Numbered from the stretch's first letter, positions 9,288 to 19,175 are shown. The stretch: DNA of 64,000 bases from Segatella oulorum JCM 14966 (GCF_000613785.1 NZ_BAJQ01000001.1:116340-180339); one strand, 5' to 3'. Notes: generated from the sequence alone by a model not told the origin. Numbers and translations are program-made.

Positions 9288-9433
9288 TGCATGACGGCAA
9301 TCACGGTCAGATAGACAAGTGCTAACACGATTAACACGATGCAAATGATGCGAACAATGCCTTTACCTTGTTCTTCATTTTTCTTTAAATGAGCGGCCTT
9401 CTTAGCCTTTCTCAATACTTTGTTGTTGCTCAT
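9284..9433 (-). CDS. Small 49-residue single-pass membrane protein
   Basis: This short frame begins MSNNKVLRKAKKAAHLKKN and continues through a charged segment into one hydrophobic helix (IVRIICIVLIVLALVYLTVI, about residues 26-45), ending near MQ. The basic N-terminus followed by a single helix predicts a tail-anchored protein with the N-terminus in the cytosol. It lies 32 bp after prfB and its stop overlaps the CYTH start as ATGA. That position between two conserved genes, the intact frame and the clear topology support a real gene. I do not recognise a family. Confidence 0.7.
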   Translation of the reverse strand: MSNNKVLRKAKKAAHLKKNEEQGKGIVRIICIVLIVLALVYLTVIAVMQ

Positions 9434-9465
9434 CGTTATAAAATTTTTATGGTTGAAGTTGTTCT

Positions 9466-10599
9466 TTATGCTTCTTTTGCTGCCGAATCGGCTGCCGCAA
9501 ACTCCATTAAATAGGCTTTAATAAAGTCATCTAACTTACCATCCATCACGGCATCGACATCCGAAGTCTGATAATTGGTGCGATGATCTTTCACGCGCCG
9601 GTCGTCGAAAACATAGCTGCGGATTTGACTTCCCCACTCTATTTTCTTCTTCCCGGCTTCAATTTTAGCCTGTTCAGCCTGCTTTTTTTTCAACGCTCTG
9701 TCGTATAATTGCGACTTTAACAGCAGCATAGCCTTCGCTCTATTTTTGGGTTGGTCGCGCGTTTCAGTGTTTTCGATGAGAATTTCTTCATGCTCTCCCG
9801 TATCAGGGTCTTCATATTGGTAGCGCAAACGCACACCCGATTCCACCTTATTCACGTTTTGTCCGCCCGCACCACTTGACCGAAAGGTGTCCCAACTCAC
9901 CTTAGCCGGGTCTACATATACTTCAATGGTGTCGTCAACCAAAGGGGTAACAAACACACTTGCAAAGCTCGTCATGCGCTTTCCCTGCGCATTATAGGGC
10001 GAAACACGCACCAAACGGTGCACGCCATTCTCACACTTCAGGTAGCCATAAGCATAATCTCCGCCCTCGATGGTCATCGTTACGCTCTTAATACCTGCCT
10101 CGTCGCCCTCTTGGATGTCAGTAATTTTCACACTATATCCATGCGCTTCAGCCCAACGTTGATACATTCTCATGAGCATTTGTGCCCAGTCTTGACTCTC
10201 TGTTCCGCCCGCTCCCGAGTTGATTTTCAGCACAGCATCCATCGAGTCTTCCTCTTGCCGCAGCATATTTTTCAGCTCAAGTGCCTCAATCGCTGCAAGC
10301 GTTTTGGCATAGAGTGCATCCACTTCCTCCTCGGTCACCATGTCGTCTTTGTAAAAATCAAACGCCAACTGCAACTCGTCTGCAAGTTGTTGACAGGCAT
10401 GGTAGCCCTTAAGCCATTTCTCAATGTCTTTAACTTTCTTCATTTGCGCCTCAGCCCGTTTCGGATCATCCCAAAAATCGGGTGCCTGTGTGCGCAGTTG
10501 TTCTTCTTCAAATTCTATCTTCTTTGCATCGATGTTTAAGTAACGTTGCAAGGCCTGCGTGCGTTCTGTCACATCTTTTAATTGTTCTGCCGTAATCAT
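9466..10599 (-). CDS. prfB: Peptide chain release factor 2
   Basis: The 377-residue protein is RF2: it releases finished peptides at UGA and UAA. The catalytic GGQ is at residues 245-247 (SGAGGQNVNK). The stop-codon recognition tripeptide, SPF in E. coli RF2, reads SPY here (200-202, VRVSPYNAQG). Many bacteria regulate prfB by a +1 frameshift at an early in-frame UGA; here the same region (LQRYLNIDAKK) is continuous and has no UGA, so that control is absent. It starts 3 bp after the stop of the fadD-like gene and is followed by the 49-residue gene. Confidence 0.95.
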   Translation of the reverse strand: MITAEQLKDVTERTQALQRYLNIDAKKIEFEEEQLRTQAPDFWDDPKRAEAQMKKVKDIEKWLKGYHACQQLADELQLAFDFYKDDMVTEEEVDALYAKTLAAIEALELKNMLRQEEDSMDAVLKINSGAGGTESQDWAQMLMRMYQRWAEAHGYSVKITDIQEGDEAGIKSVTMTIEGGDYAYGYLKCENGVHRLVRVSPYNAQGKRMTSFASVFVTPLVDDTIEVYVDPAKVSWDTFRSSGAGGQNVNKVESGVRLRYQYEDPDTGEHEEILIENTETRDQPKNRAKAMLLLKSQLYDRALKKKQAEQAKIEAGKKKIEWGSQIRSYVFDDRRVKDHRTNYQTSDVDAVMDGKLDDFIKAYLMEFAAADSAAKEA

Positions 10600-10602
10600 G
10601 CG

Positions 10603-12411
10603 CTATTCTTCGTACATTTTTTCAATGTCATCTTGATAGTTTTTATAGATGACAGGACGTTTCAACTTGAGTGTGTTGGTGAGTTCTCCGTTCTCCATTG
10701 AGAAATGATGGGGCAACAAGGTGATGCGTTTAATCTGCTCATAGGGAGCTAATTGCTGTTGAAGTGTGCTGATTCTTTCTAACATCATGGCCTGAATTTG
10801 CTTGTTTTCGCACAGGTCTTCGCGACTTTCAAACGCAATGTTTTGTTCGTTTGCCCAGTCTTCTAATAACCTAAACTCGGGCACAATGAGTGCCGAAACA
10901 AACTTTCTTTGGTCAGCAATCACGGCCACTTGGTCTACATATTTATCCACCAGCAACAGCGATTCCACCATTTGTGGGGCAACATATTTCCCGTTTGAGG
11001 TCTTAAAGAGATCTTTAATGCGCTCCGTCAAGAAGAGTTCCCCATTCTTTAAATAGCCCGCATCGCCCGTATGAAAGAAGCCATCGGCATCGAAAGCCTG
11101 TGCATTGATGGCATCTCGGTGATAGTAGCCGCGCGTGATGGTTGGCCCTTTCAGCAAGATTTCATTATTCTCACCTATTTTAATTTGAATACTATGAATG
11201 GGACGTCCCACAGAACCAATGGTATAGGGCTTGTTTTTGCGGTCACATGACACGGTTGCCAAGCTCTCTGTGAGCCCATATCCCACAATCATTTCAATGC
11301 CAATCGAATGTACAAACTCCTCAACCTCGGGCGAAACGTAGGCGCCGGCCGTAGGAAATATGTTGGGTTTAAGCAATCCCATCTGCTTTCTCACCAAACT
11401 TAGGATGGTTTTATTCACCATCTGATATTCTAATTCCAAGGGCAACGGCACCCGTTTTCCGCGACTTCTATACTCAATATTTCGTTTCCGTCCTATACTC
11501 AAAGCGTGTTCAAACAGTTTTCGCTGCACACTGCTCGCCTCTTCAATCTTCGATTTCACGGCAATATACACCTTTTCCCAAAACCGAGGCACAGCACTCA
11601 TACATGTAGGATGCGTCTCTCGCATGCTCTCTTGAATTTCTTTGGGATCGGTATTGATAATCAAATGTGCACCTTCTGATAGACAAAGGTAGGCCCATCC
11701 GCGTTCAAAGATGTGGGTTATCGGCAGAAAACTGATGACACGGTCGCTTTCTCCCACAGGAACACACCTATCATTGGCCTCCATAGCCGCAGTGTATTGC
11801 CCATAGGTGAGCACCACTCCTTTGCTATCGCCCGTTGTTCCGCTGGTGTAAAGAATATTACAAATATCGTCATCTTTTGTCTTTGTCCACAACATTTCAA
11901 CCTCACTTTGCCTTGGAAGGTTCTCTCCTAAGGCGATGAAGTCGTCAAAATAGAGCGCATTGGGGTCATGGCTGCTAATCCTTACATTGCGATCGAAAAT
12001 GATAATACGTTCTAACGATGGGCAAAGAGCAAAGATACGGTGTGCTTTGTTATACTGCTCTTGTTCGCCAACAAACAGAAATCTCACCTGCGCATCGTTC
12101 ACCATGTATTGAATTTGCTGCTCACTTGTGGTGGCATAAAATGGAATCGAAATCACGTTTACACCATAAGCACCAAAGTCTGTGTAGAGATATTGGATGC
12201 AGTTTTGCGAGAAAACACCGATGGTTTGTTGGGGCTTTGCACCTAAGTTGAGCAGGGCATTGCTCACTTGTTTCACGCGAAGCGAGAACTGATCCCATGA
12301 AACGGTTTGCCATTCTCTGCTGCCAAAACGGCGAAAGGTGAGTGCATCGCGTTGACCATATTTCTTAGCTTGCTCGTGAATGAGCACGGATAGCGGACAT
12401 ATTGTTTGCAT
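10603..12411 (-). CDS. Long-chain fatty-acid--CoA ligase (AMP-forming, FadD-like)
   Basis: The 602-residue protein is an adenylate-forming enzyme. The P-loop motif ILYTSGTTGDSKGVV lies near residue 185, GYGLTES near 375, and HTGDAGYLKNGELFL near 445, with the lysine-containing C-terminal domain after it. It should activate a long-chain fatty acid with ATP and CoA for lipid synthesis or degradation. The start at 12411 (MQTICPLSVL) is chosen because the 26 residues upstream cross the promoter at 12433-12463. It is first in a unit with prfB, the small membrane gene and the CYTH gene. Confidence 0.88.
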   Translation of the reverse strand: MQTICPLSVLIHEQAKKYGQRDALTFRRFGSREWQTVSWDQFSLRVKQVSNALLNLGAKPQQTIGVFSQNCIQYLYTDFGAYGVNVISIPFYATTSEQQIQYMVNDAQVRFLFVGEQEQYNKAHRIFALCPSLERIIIFDRNVRISSHDPNALYFDDFIALGENLPRQSEVEMLWTKTKDDDICNILYTSGTTGDSKGVVLTYGQYTAAMEANDRCVPVGESDRVISFLPITHIFERGWAYLCLSEGAHLIINTDPKEIQESMRETHPTCMSAVPRFWEKVYIAVKSKIEEASSVQRKLFEHALSIGRKRNIEYRSRGKRVPLPLELEYQMVNKTILSLVRKQMGLLKPNIFPTAGAYVSPEVEEFVHSIGIEMIVGYGLTESLATVSCDRKNKPYTIGSVGRPIHSIQIKIGENNEILLKGPTITRGYYHRDAINAQAFDADGFFHTGDAGYLKNGELFLTERIKDLFKTSNGKYVAPQMVESLLLVDKYVDQVAVIADQRKFVSALIVPEFRLLEDWANEQNIAFESREDLCENKQIQAMMLERISTLQQQLAPYEQIKRITLLPHHFSMENGELTNTLKLKRPVIYKNYQDDIEKMYEE

Positions 12412-12432
12412 CTTTGTAGAACTTAATCTATG

Positions 12433-12463
12433 CAAAGATAGGAGAAAATAAGGAAACAACAAA
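12433..12463 (-). promoter_or_regulatory. Promoter for the fadD-prfB-CYTH unit
   Basis: Minus-strand TTTG at 12460-12463, a 19-bp spacer, and TATCTTTG at 12433-12440, 22 bp before the chosen ATG. This supports the shorter start of the ligase. Confidence 0.65.
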
Positions 12464-12476
12464 ACAAAAATAGACC

Positions 12477-12700
12477 TTTTCTCGGACAAAGAAACAGAAA
12501 AGGTGCGTGCATGAAACGGCCTTCACCTCGAATGGGTTGTGAAAGGCTGCACTGATTTTATTTCCTTGCGGGGCAGAAGGGTTGCCGATTTGTCGAAGTT
12601 GTAGCCGGCTACGTCGAGAGAAGAGAACCAACAAGACGCCAATCAGCAAATGAAAGATGGCCAAAAAGCGATGGGCTTCATCTAAGGTCATCCACAAACC
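12477..12700. repeat. Intergenic repeat 'head', copy B
   Basis: The first block (12477-12505) matches 21578-21607 at about 26 of 29 positions with one gap (TTTTCTCG, CAAAG, AACAGAAAA, GGTG). The later block (12555-12700) matches 210-335. A minus-strand reading gives an uninterrupted hydrophobic peptide (FHLLIGVLLVLFS) but no convincing full gene. A 22-bp array follows at 12751. Copies A, B and C all have this head-then-array order. Confidence 0.55.
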
Positions 12701-12750
12701 GGCGAATAGTCAATGGGGGCTTGCTTCTGTTTGGTAGCGCAACGGCAAAA

Positions 12751-12860
12751 CAAAAGCTATCAAATTGTGCGCCAATCACTATCATTTTATCACCTAATAG
12801 AATAGCAATTAGCGCACAAAATGGTACACTTTTCTCAGCACAATTCAATACTTTCTCTGC
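12751..12860. repeat. 22-bp degenerate tandem repeat array 2 (5 units)
   Basis: Units start at 12751, 12773, 12795, 12817 and 12839. Examples of the 17-base dyad part are CAAAAGCTATCAAATTG, TAATAGAATAGCAATTA and CAAAATGGTACACTTTT. The fourth unit closely resembles a unit of array 8 (CAATATGGCACACTTTT). The fifth unit fits poorly. No gene is present in 12412-12882. Confidence 0.65.
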
Positions 12861-12882
12861 AAGTTGCTTTTTAATGGGCTGA

Positions 12883-14577
12883 CTATCGGCCTAACCATAC
12901 TTCGGGATTGAGCTTGGAAGTCTCTTTCCTGAGCTGGAATTGAAGAATGTTATCGGTACCTACTGCGCCTAAAACCTGACGTGGTTTCACCTTTTGTCCA
13001 CGGCTGACACTCACCGATTTAAGATTGGCATATACCGAAATAAATGTGCCATGACGCAGCATTACCACCATGCTTCCGGCATAACCAAACACGGCACTCA
13101 CCTCGCCATCATAGATAGCGCGAGCCGAACAGCCTGGATTGCCTTGAATGTTGATGCCCTTGTTGTCGAGGGTTACCCCTTTTAAGCCCGACACATTGTA
13201 CTGCCCAAAGTGGCTAACCACCTTATATGCACCCGTGACAGGCATGGGAAGACGCCCACGATTGGCCTCAAAGCCACCACTAATCATGCGGTCCACGCTC
13301 GAAAGACGTTCCGAACTTTCAGCTTCTTTCTGGGCTTCGGCGATCTCTTGCTTTTGCCTTGAGGCCTCAACCTTTGCCTTTTTCTCTGCGGCAACACGCT
13401 GTGCTTCGGCCTCACGAGCTGCTTGTTCGGCTGCTTCGCGCTTCATTTGTGCCGCCTGTGCAGCTGCCAATGCCGCTTGTTTCTTTTTGGTTTCGTCGGC
13501 CGTCTGCTGTGCTTTGCGTGCCTGTTCTGCGGCTTGTGCGGCAGCAACGGCCTCTGCTTTGAGCTTCGCTTCGTGGGCCTTCGCCTCTGCAATGCGACGT
13601 GCATTCTCGCGAGCTTCGGCCTCTGCCTCAGCCTTTTTGCGTGCAATCTCTGCCGCTTTGCGTTGGGCTTCGGCTTTAGCAGCAGCCTTTCGACGGGCTT
13701 CTTCGGCTGCTCTTGCACGGGCCTTAGCCACTTCTATGGCCACCAACTTATCGATTTGGGCATTCAGAGCCGCATCTTTCTGCCGTTGTTCAGCAATGAC
13801 TTTCTGAATGGTCTTTTGCTGATTTTGCAAAGATGCCACTACCTTTTTCTGCTCTTCTTGTTGTCCTTCGAGGGCCTCTTTTTCTTTTTTACCTTTATAT
13901 AAAAGGTTGTTTTTCTCGCCTTTTACTTGCTTGAGTTGCGTTTGTTTGCCGTCAACCTGCGCTTGTTTGGCTATAACCATCTCGCCTTGTGCCTTTTGAA
14001 AATCGGCATATTCGCGCACAAAACGCAGCCTTCGATACATCTGTGTGAAGCTTTTTGCAGAGAAAATAAACATCAACTTGTCTTGCACGTTGCGGTGTTT
14101 GGCCAAATAGCGCATCGATTGGATATATTTTGTCTTGCGATCGGCCAACTGTTGCTCCAACGTTTTGAGCTGTGCGTTGAGAATATCGATGTTACCATTG
14201 ATGTTGTTAATGTCTTTTTGGATGCCATCGATATTCTTTTGGCGCTCATCAATCTGCGTGTTCAGCGTGATAAGGGTGTTTAATTGCTGCTTCACGTCGG
14301 CTTGGTTTTTCTTCAACGCCTGCTCTTGTTCCTTGATTTTCTTTTGAATTTGCGAGCGTTGTCCTTGCAAACCGCGTATCGAAGCGTTGGTGTAAACAGG
14401 TGCTTTTTTCTTTGTTGCCTTTGCTTTCTTTGACGATGTGCCCTGCTTTTGAGTGGGATTGGCTTTCTTTACAATCGTTTTTTGTGGCTTTTTGACTTGT
14501 GCACTCTTTTGTTTATGCTGTGCGTGTGCACCGCAAGCCAGCAACAATACGAGGAGGAAAAATGCGATTTTTTTCAT
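12883..14577 (-). CDS. EnvC-like murein hydrolase activator (degenerate LytM/M23 domain)
   Basis: The 564-residue exported protein has a signal peptide, a basic linker, a long coiled coil (about residues 65-280), an Ala/Glu/Lys/Arg-rich helical stretch (about 280-425) and a C-terminal LytM fold (about 440-562). In active LytM peptidases zinc is held by HxxxD and HxH. Here the matching places read NKGINIQ and LQFQLRK, so the ligands appear lost. That is the pattern of EnvC/NlpD-type activators, which switch on amidases to split the septum instead of cutting peptidoglycan. It is last in the dut-TPR-DUF4292-EnvC unit, one base after the DUF4292 stop. Confidence 0.85.
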   Translation of the reverse strand: MKKIAFFLLVLLLACGAHAQHKQKSAQVKKPQKTIVKKANPTQKQGTSSKKAKATKKKAPVYTNASIRGLQGQRSQIQKKIKEQEQALKKNQADVKQQLNTLITLNTQIDERQKNIDGIQKDINNINGNIDILNAQLKTLEQQLADRKTKYIQSMRYLAKHRNVQDKLMFIFSAKSFTQMYRRLRFVREYADFQKAQGEMVIAKQAQVDGKQTQLKQVKGEKNNLLYKGKKEKEALEGQQEEQKKVVASLQNQQKTIQKVIAEQRQKDAALNAQIDKLVAIEVAKARARAAEEARRKAAAKAEAQRKAAEIARKKAEAEAEARENARRIAEAKAHEAKLKAEAVAAAQAAEQARKAQQTADETKKKQAALAAAQAAQMKREAAEQAAREAEAQRVAAEKKAKVEASRQKQEIAEAQKEAESSERLSSVDRMISGGFEANRGRLPMPVTGAYKVVSHFGQYNVSGLKGVTLDNKGINIQGNPGCSARAIYDGEVSAVFGYAGSMVVMLRHGTFISVYANLKSVSVSRGQKVKPRQVLGAVGTDNILQFQLRKETSKLNPEVWLGR

Positions 14578-15492
14578 CTATAGGTTCATGATTTTTCCCA
14601 AAACATCCTGCGTTTCTACCTTTTTATATTTGGGAGAAACGGTCGTTTTGGCATCCCAATTAGCTTTAGTAGTCACCTCTTCCATGTCAAGGGTGAGCTG
14701 AACGCTTTGCTTTCGCTGTGTAGCCGTGGTTGTAAAGGTAAAACTTTGCCAGGCAGGGAATTGTTTAACGCCCACTGGTTTGAAGTTGTCATAGTGCCAA
14801 TCTAAGGTCGAACGCCCATGTTTCTGACTTTGATAAACCACCGATGCGGCTTGAATGAGTCCACTTTCTGCGTTGCAATTCCAGTTGAAATGCAGATCTC
14901 CATTTTGCACTGTGACGGGAATAAGCGATGAATGAGCGTTTCTTTGTGCATCAAAACGCTGCAATAAGTCGGATGTCAACTGATTGGTTCCGGGCAAAAA
15001 GAGCTGGTTCCAAAACAAGGATTGCAGGCTATAAAAGTTTAATCCATTGTTTTTTAAGAAATCAAGTTGCTGATAACTGGCCTGAATATATTCTTTATGT
15101 AGCCGATCTATCAATAGAACATAGTCGGGAGTAAACTCTAATCGTCCCACTTCTGTGCCCAATATGGGGATGAAAACCTGTATGCGTATCACTTGATTCT
15201 TGCGCATGTGGAGCGAACCCGGCGCAGAAATGTCACGCCCATTCGCTTTGATATTGAGCTTTAAATCGCCCACAATGTCGGTTGCATACACGGCATTGTC
15301 GGCCACTTTTTGAATGAAATTGAGTTTTGGAAAAGCGTTGTTTTCGTTGCTTTTTGGCGTTTTCATCGTTGTGTTGGGCGATGAAGAGCTGCTCGATACT
15401 ACAGCTTTCTTGGTGCCACATGCTGCAAAAAGCAGGGCCAAAGCTATCGCCGAGCAAGCGTTATTCCTTACAATCTTTATTTTTTTCATCAT
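14578..15492 (-). CDS. DUF4292 lipoprotein
   Basis: The 304-residue protein has a lipoprotein signal peptide with lipobox LFAAC and Cys25 as the lipidated residue, followed by a Ser-rich linker. The rest matches DUF4292, a Bacteroidota family with a fold reminiscent of LolA/LolB lipoprotein carriers; that functional link is inference. Its ATG overlaps the stop of the TPR gene as ATGA, and the EnvC-like gene follows directly, so the three proteins probably act together in the envelope. Confidence 0.85.
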   Translation of the reverse strand: MMKKIKIVRNNACSAIALALLFAACGTKKAVVSSSSSSPNTTMKTPKSNENNAFPKLNFIQKVADNAVYATDIVGDLKLNIKANGRDISAPGSLHMRKNQVIRIQVFIPILGTEVGRLEFTPDYVLLIDRLHKEYIQASYQQLDFLKNNGLNFYSLQSLFWNQLFLPGTNQLTSDLLQRFDAQRNAHSSLIPVTVQNGDLHFNWNCNAESGLIQAASVVYQSQKHGRSTLDWHYDNFKPVGVKQFPAWQSFTFTTTATQRKQSVQLTLDMEEVTTKANWDAKTTVSPKYKKVETQDVLGKIMNL

Positions 15493-17277
15493 TGAATATA
15501 TTTCTTTAGCCTCATCTTGCGTGTCAAGATGGCTTTTCGTTCGCTACCCTTTTGCAAGGCTTGTTGCCAAAATTCCATCGCCTTTTGGGGTTGATGGAGC
15601 TGGATATAGATGTCACCTGCGTGTTCAAAAATCACCGAACTCATCGTCGAATCGTTGCCATTCTTTAGTGCTTGGTCAATATAAAGGCGCGCTTCGGCAA
15701 ATTTTCTGCCGAAAAAGAATCCAAGCATACGTGTCTAAATAGGTAGTGTTGTTGGGTTCTGCCTGGATTGTCTGCTGACTCATCTGGGCAGCTCTATCTA
15801 AGTTTTTCCCACTTTCACTTAAAAAATAGGCGTAATTATTGAGACATTCAATGTTATTGGCGTTCCATTTGAGACAACTGTCATACGCTTCGAAAGACTC
15901 TTTTATGCGGTGTTGTTTCTGTAAACAGTCGCCTAAGATGGCGTAAAGATCAGATACTAAGTTGCTGTTAGCCTCTTTTGGCAAATGCTTCATGCCCGTT
16001 TGGATGGTTTTTATCACCTCATTGAACTGGTCTTTTTGCAGATAAGCGATACTTTTAAGGTAGTAGAAGGTTATCTCATTGGCGTCATAATCCAAGCCTT
16101 TCTGCGCTATCTCGAGAACTTGTTGCCATTTCTTTTCCTCCAAAAGGTTCTGCAACAACTGAATACGTGAGGCTTTATTATTGGGCGAAAGTGTCAACAG
16201 TTGCGTTAAAGCAGCATTGGTTTCGGGCATAGGAAACTTCTTTAGCACCATGTAAGCGGCCTTTAATTCGAGCATAGTCGTATCAGAAGGAACCGTTTTA
16301 AGAATGGAATCGAAGGTCTTGATGATGGATAAACTATCGCCACCCGCCCGTTCTTGCTCTTGAATGAGCTGCCGAATGAGCGTCTGTTTGGTCTTTGCGT
16401 CTGCATCTTTGTGGCACAACACACGCATCATCAGGACATGTTTTTGCACACTATCGTTCTGCTCTGCATAATAATCGTAGAGCGATTCCAACGCCATCAC
16501 GTTGTTAGCATCTTCCTTTAGCACACTTTGATAGCAGTCAAAAGCCTCTTTTAATCGCTTTTTTTGCATGAGCCAATTACCTGTCATGATGCGATATGCC
16601 GGGTCATTGGGGTGCGATTGACATAAATCTTGTAGCGCTTGATAGGCTTTTCCCTCGTCTTTCTGCAACTCAAAGATGCGCACTTTGGCTAACGTTATGT
16701 TCTCACTTGTCCCCTCAATCTGCTCAATTCGATTGAGCGTTTGCAGCATTTTGTCATAATCTTTCTGCTGGTTGTAGAGCTGAAGCAGCACCTGTAGCTC
16801 GTCGGTTCGGTCGGCATGGCGCTTTGAAAGCTGCTCATAAACCTCGATACTCTTGTCATATTGCCCTGCATCGATATAGGCTTCGCCCAATCGTTCTTGA
16901 TAGATGTCGTTACGAGGGGATAGCTTTACGGCCTGAGAAAGACGCTCAATGCGCAACGAATCGCCGCGCGATGTGGTGTCAAGTGTTGCTAAAAAGTAGT
17001 AAGCCTCGGCGGCATTGGGGTTTAAAGCAATGCAATGATTGAGCTTTTGATACGCTGAATCGTAACGATCTGCTACCTCATCGATGATAGCATCTAAGAA
17101 CATTCGGTTGTAACGCATGCTGTCTTCATCGGTGAGCGATGGTGAAACAACCTCCTTTTGTGCAGGCTTTTTCTCAGCTTTTTTATGCGCTATTGCTGGA
17201 AAGACGATTGAGAAAGTGACGCATCCAACGATCAACAGCGTTGCAATAGGTGTGCTTGTATGTTTCAATTTCTTCAA
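15489..17277 (-). CDS. Exported tetratricopeptide-repeat protein (one-base frameshift near 15703)
   Basis: After correction the protein has about 595 residues: a signal peptide (IATLLIVGCVTFSIVFPAIA) followed by TPR helices over almost the whole length, for example AEAYYFLATLDTTSRG and EALGEAYIDAGQYDKSIEVY-type pairs. TPR arrays are protein-interaction scaffolds. The frame breaks at 15702-15705, where four T on the plus strand should be three; removing one gives FRQKFAEARLYIDQALKNG and continues to the stop at 15489. As written, the first part ends early at 15676. It follows dut by 9 bp and overlaps the DUF4292 gene. Confidence 0.8.
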
Positions 17278-17286
17278 TTTTAGGGT

Positions 17287-17721
17287 TTATTTCACACCGG
17301 TATGTCCGTAACCTCCGGTGCCTCTTTCGGTCTCATCGAGCGCATCTACCAACTCAAGGGTGGGTTGTTCGTGTCGAGTTACCACCATTTGGGCAATGCG
17401 TTCGCCATCGTTAATGGTGAAATCGGCGTCTGAAAGGTTGATTAAGAGCACCATTAACTCCCCCCGATAGTCTGCATCTATGGTGCCAGGACTATTCAAA
17501 ACGGTGATACCATGCTTCAAAGCGAGCCCACTTCTGGGGCGGATTTGTGCTTCATAGCCTATGGGAAGTGCCATAAAGAGCCCTGTATGCACCAACATTC
17601 TCTGCATGGGTTTCAGCACAACAGGGCTTTCAAGGTTGGCTCTTAGGTCCATTCCCGCACTCTGTTTCGTTGCAAATGAAGGCAACGGATGATGGCTTTT
17701 ATTGATGATTTTAATATTCAT
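17287..17721 (-). CDS. dut: Deoxyuridine 5'-triphosphate nucleotidohydrolase (dUTPase)
   Basis: The 144-residue protein converts dUTP to dUMP and pyrophosphate, keeping uracil out of DNA and feeding dTMP synthesis. All five trimeric dUTPase motifs are present: [39 protein letters not shown] and the C-terminal [10 protein letters not shown]. The start at 17721 (MNIKIINKS) is chosen over an 11-residue upstream extension that would cross the promoter at 17742. It opens the leftward TPR-DUF4292-EnvC unit and is divergent from dgt, another dNTP-pool enzyme. Confidence 0.95.
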   Translation of the reverse strand: MNIKIINKSHHPLPSFATKQSAGMDLRANLESPVVLKPMQRMLVHTGLFMALPIGYEAQIRPRSGLALKHGITVLNSPGTIDADYRGELMVLLINLSDADFTINDGERIAQMVVTRHEQPTLELVDALDETERGTGGYGHTGVK

Positions 17722-17741
17722 TGCGCGCAATCTATAATGTG

Positions 17742-17749
17742 CAAAAGTA
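17742..17749 (-). promoter_or_regulatory. Promoter -7 box for dut operon
   Basis: Minus-strand TACTTTTG, 20 bp before the dut ATG. With the dgt box at 17814 it forms a divergent promoter region. Confidence 0.6.
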
Positions 17750-17813
17750 AACAATTCTATGCAGATAACTTCACTTTTCTACTGAAAAAGCGTGAAATTC
17801 GATAGATTAGCAT

Positions 17814-17821
17814 TATATTTG
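17814..17821 (+). promoter_or_regulatory. Promoter -7 box for dgt
   Basis: TATATTTG lies only 4 bp before the ATG at 17826, so the dgt leader is very short or absent. Confidence 0.55.
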
Positions 17822-17825
17822 CCCT

Positions 17826-19162
17826 ATGAATTGGCAGCAATTAATATCCAATAAGCGTTTCGGTCAGGAGCATAAGCATGCCGAAAGGCACGATGATCGG
17901 TCGGAATTTAAACGCGATTATGATCGTCTTATCTATTCGGCTCCATTCCGAAGGATGCAAAACAAGACGCAAGTTTTCCCGCTTCCGGGTAGCATTTTTG
18001 TGCACAATCGGTTGACACACAGTTTAGAAGTCTCCTCATTGGGGCAGTCTTTGGGCAATGATGTGGCGACACGTTTAAAGCGAAAGCATCCCGAATTAGC
18101 CAACACTTTGTTTGAAGAGATTGGCACAATTGTTAGTGCCAGCTGCTTAGCTCATGATATGGGGAACCCTCCTTTCGGCCATTCTGGTGAGAAAGCAATA
18201 CAGTCTTTCTTTACAGAGGGCAAGGGATTACGACTGAAAGACCGTGTTTCGGCACCATTTTGGAGCGACATTACACATTTTGAAGGCAATGCAAATGCCT
18301 TTCGATTGCTGACGCATCGTTTCAAAGGTCGGCGCATAGGAGGCTTTGTAATGACCTATTCGATGTTGGCAAGTATTGTGAAATATCCTTTTTCGAGCAT
18401 GCTTTCGGGGACTCATGGCAAGTTTGGTTTCTTTCAAAGTGAGGCCGAATACTATGAGAAGATTGCCAATGAATTGGGCATTATTCGTCGGTCTCAGCCC
18501 GGAGCTCCCCTGCAATACGCCCGTTTCCCGTTGGTTTATTTGGTCGAAGCAGCCGATGACATCTGCTATGAGATTATGGATATAGAAGACTCTCATAAGC
18601 TAAAGATTCTTTCTTATGAAGAAACGGAAGAGTTGTTGTTGGGCTTTTTCGATGCAACCACCCGTGAAACTATTCTGCAAAGAATGGAGGAAGAGGCGTA
18701 ACTGATGCCAATGAACGTGTCGTTTATATGCGTGCCAATGTCATAGGCAAGCTCGAAAGTGAGTGCGTTGAGGCCTTTGTTGCCAACGAAGAAGCAATAC
18801 TTGACGGTACGTTCCAAGGAAGTTTGATACAGCATATCGCTGCTTTTCAACATCAAGCCTATCGACATTGTGTAAAAGTTTCTTATGAGAAAATCTATCA
18901 TAGTAAGCCCGTTTTGGACATAGAGCTATCCGGTTTCCAAATTATGGAGACCTTAATGGAGGTGTTTATTGACGCAGCTGTTAACCCCAAGCGGTTCTAT
19001 TCACAGCAACTTATCCGACGTGTGAGTAGCCAATATGACATTCATAGCGAGGATTTAGAGACGCGTATCATGGCCATCATCGATTACATCAGCGGCATGA
19101 CCGATGTTTATGCGTTGGATATTTATCAAAAAATCAAGGGCATAGCGCTACCCATCGTGTAG
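17826..19162 (+). CDS. dgt: dGTP triphosphohydrolase (one-base frameshift near 18698)
   Basis: After correction the protein has 445 residues. It belongs to the HD-domain dNTP triphosphohydrolases, which cut dGTP to deoxyguanosine and triphosphate. Metal-binding motifs are visible: NRLTHSLEVS (His of the HD motif) and CLAHDMGNPPFGHSGE, with YLVEAADDICYEIMDIEDS further on. As written the frame stops at 18701; adding one G at 18698 (GAGGCGTAACT to GAGGCGGTAACT) joins EEEA to VTDANERVVYMRANVIGKLE and the frame then runs to 19162. The gene is divergent from dut. Confidence 0.85.
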
Positions 19163-19175
19163 TGCTCCTGCTTGA

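Noticed and set aside
13148..13807. Plus-strand open frames opposite the EnvC-like gene
   Set aside because: They are Cys/Ala/Ser-rich mirror products of the Ala/Lys/Glu-rich coiled coil and have no recognisable domain.
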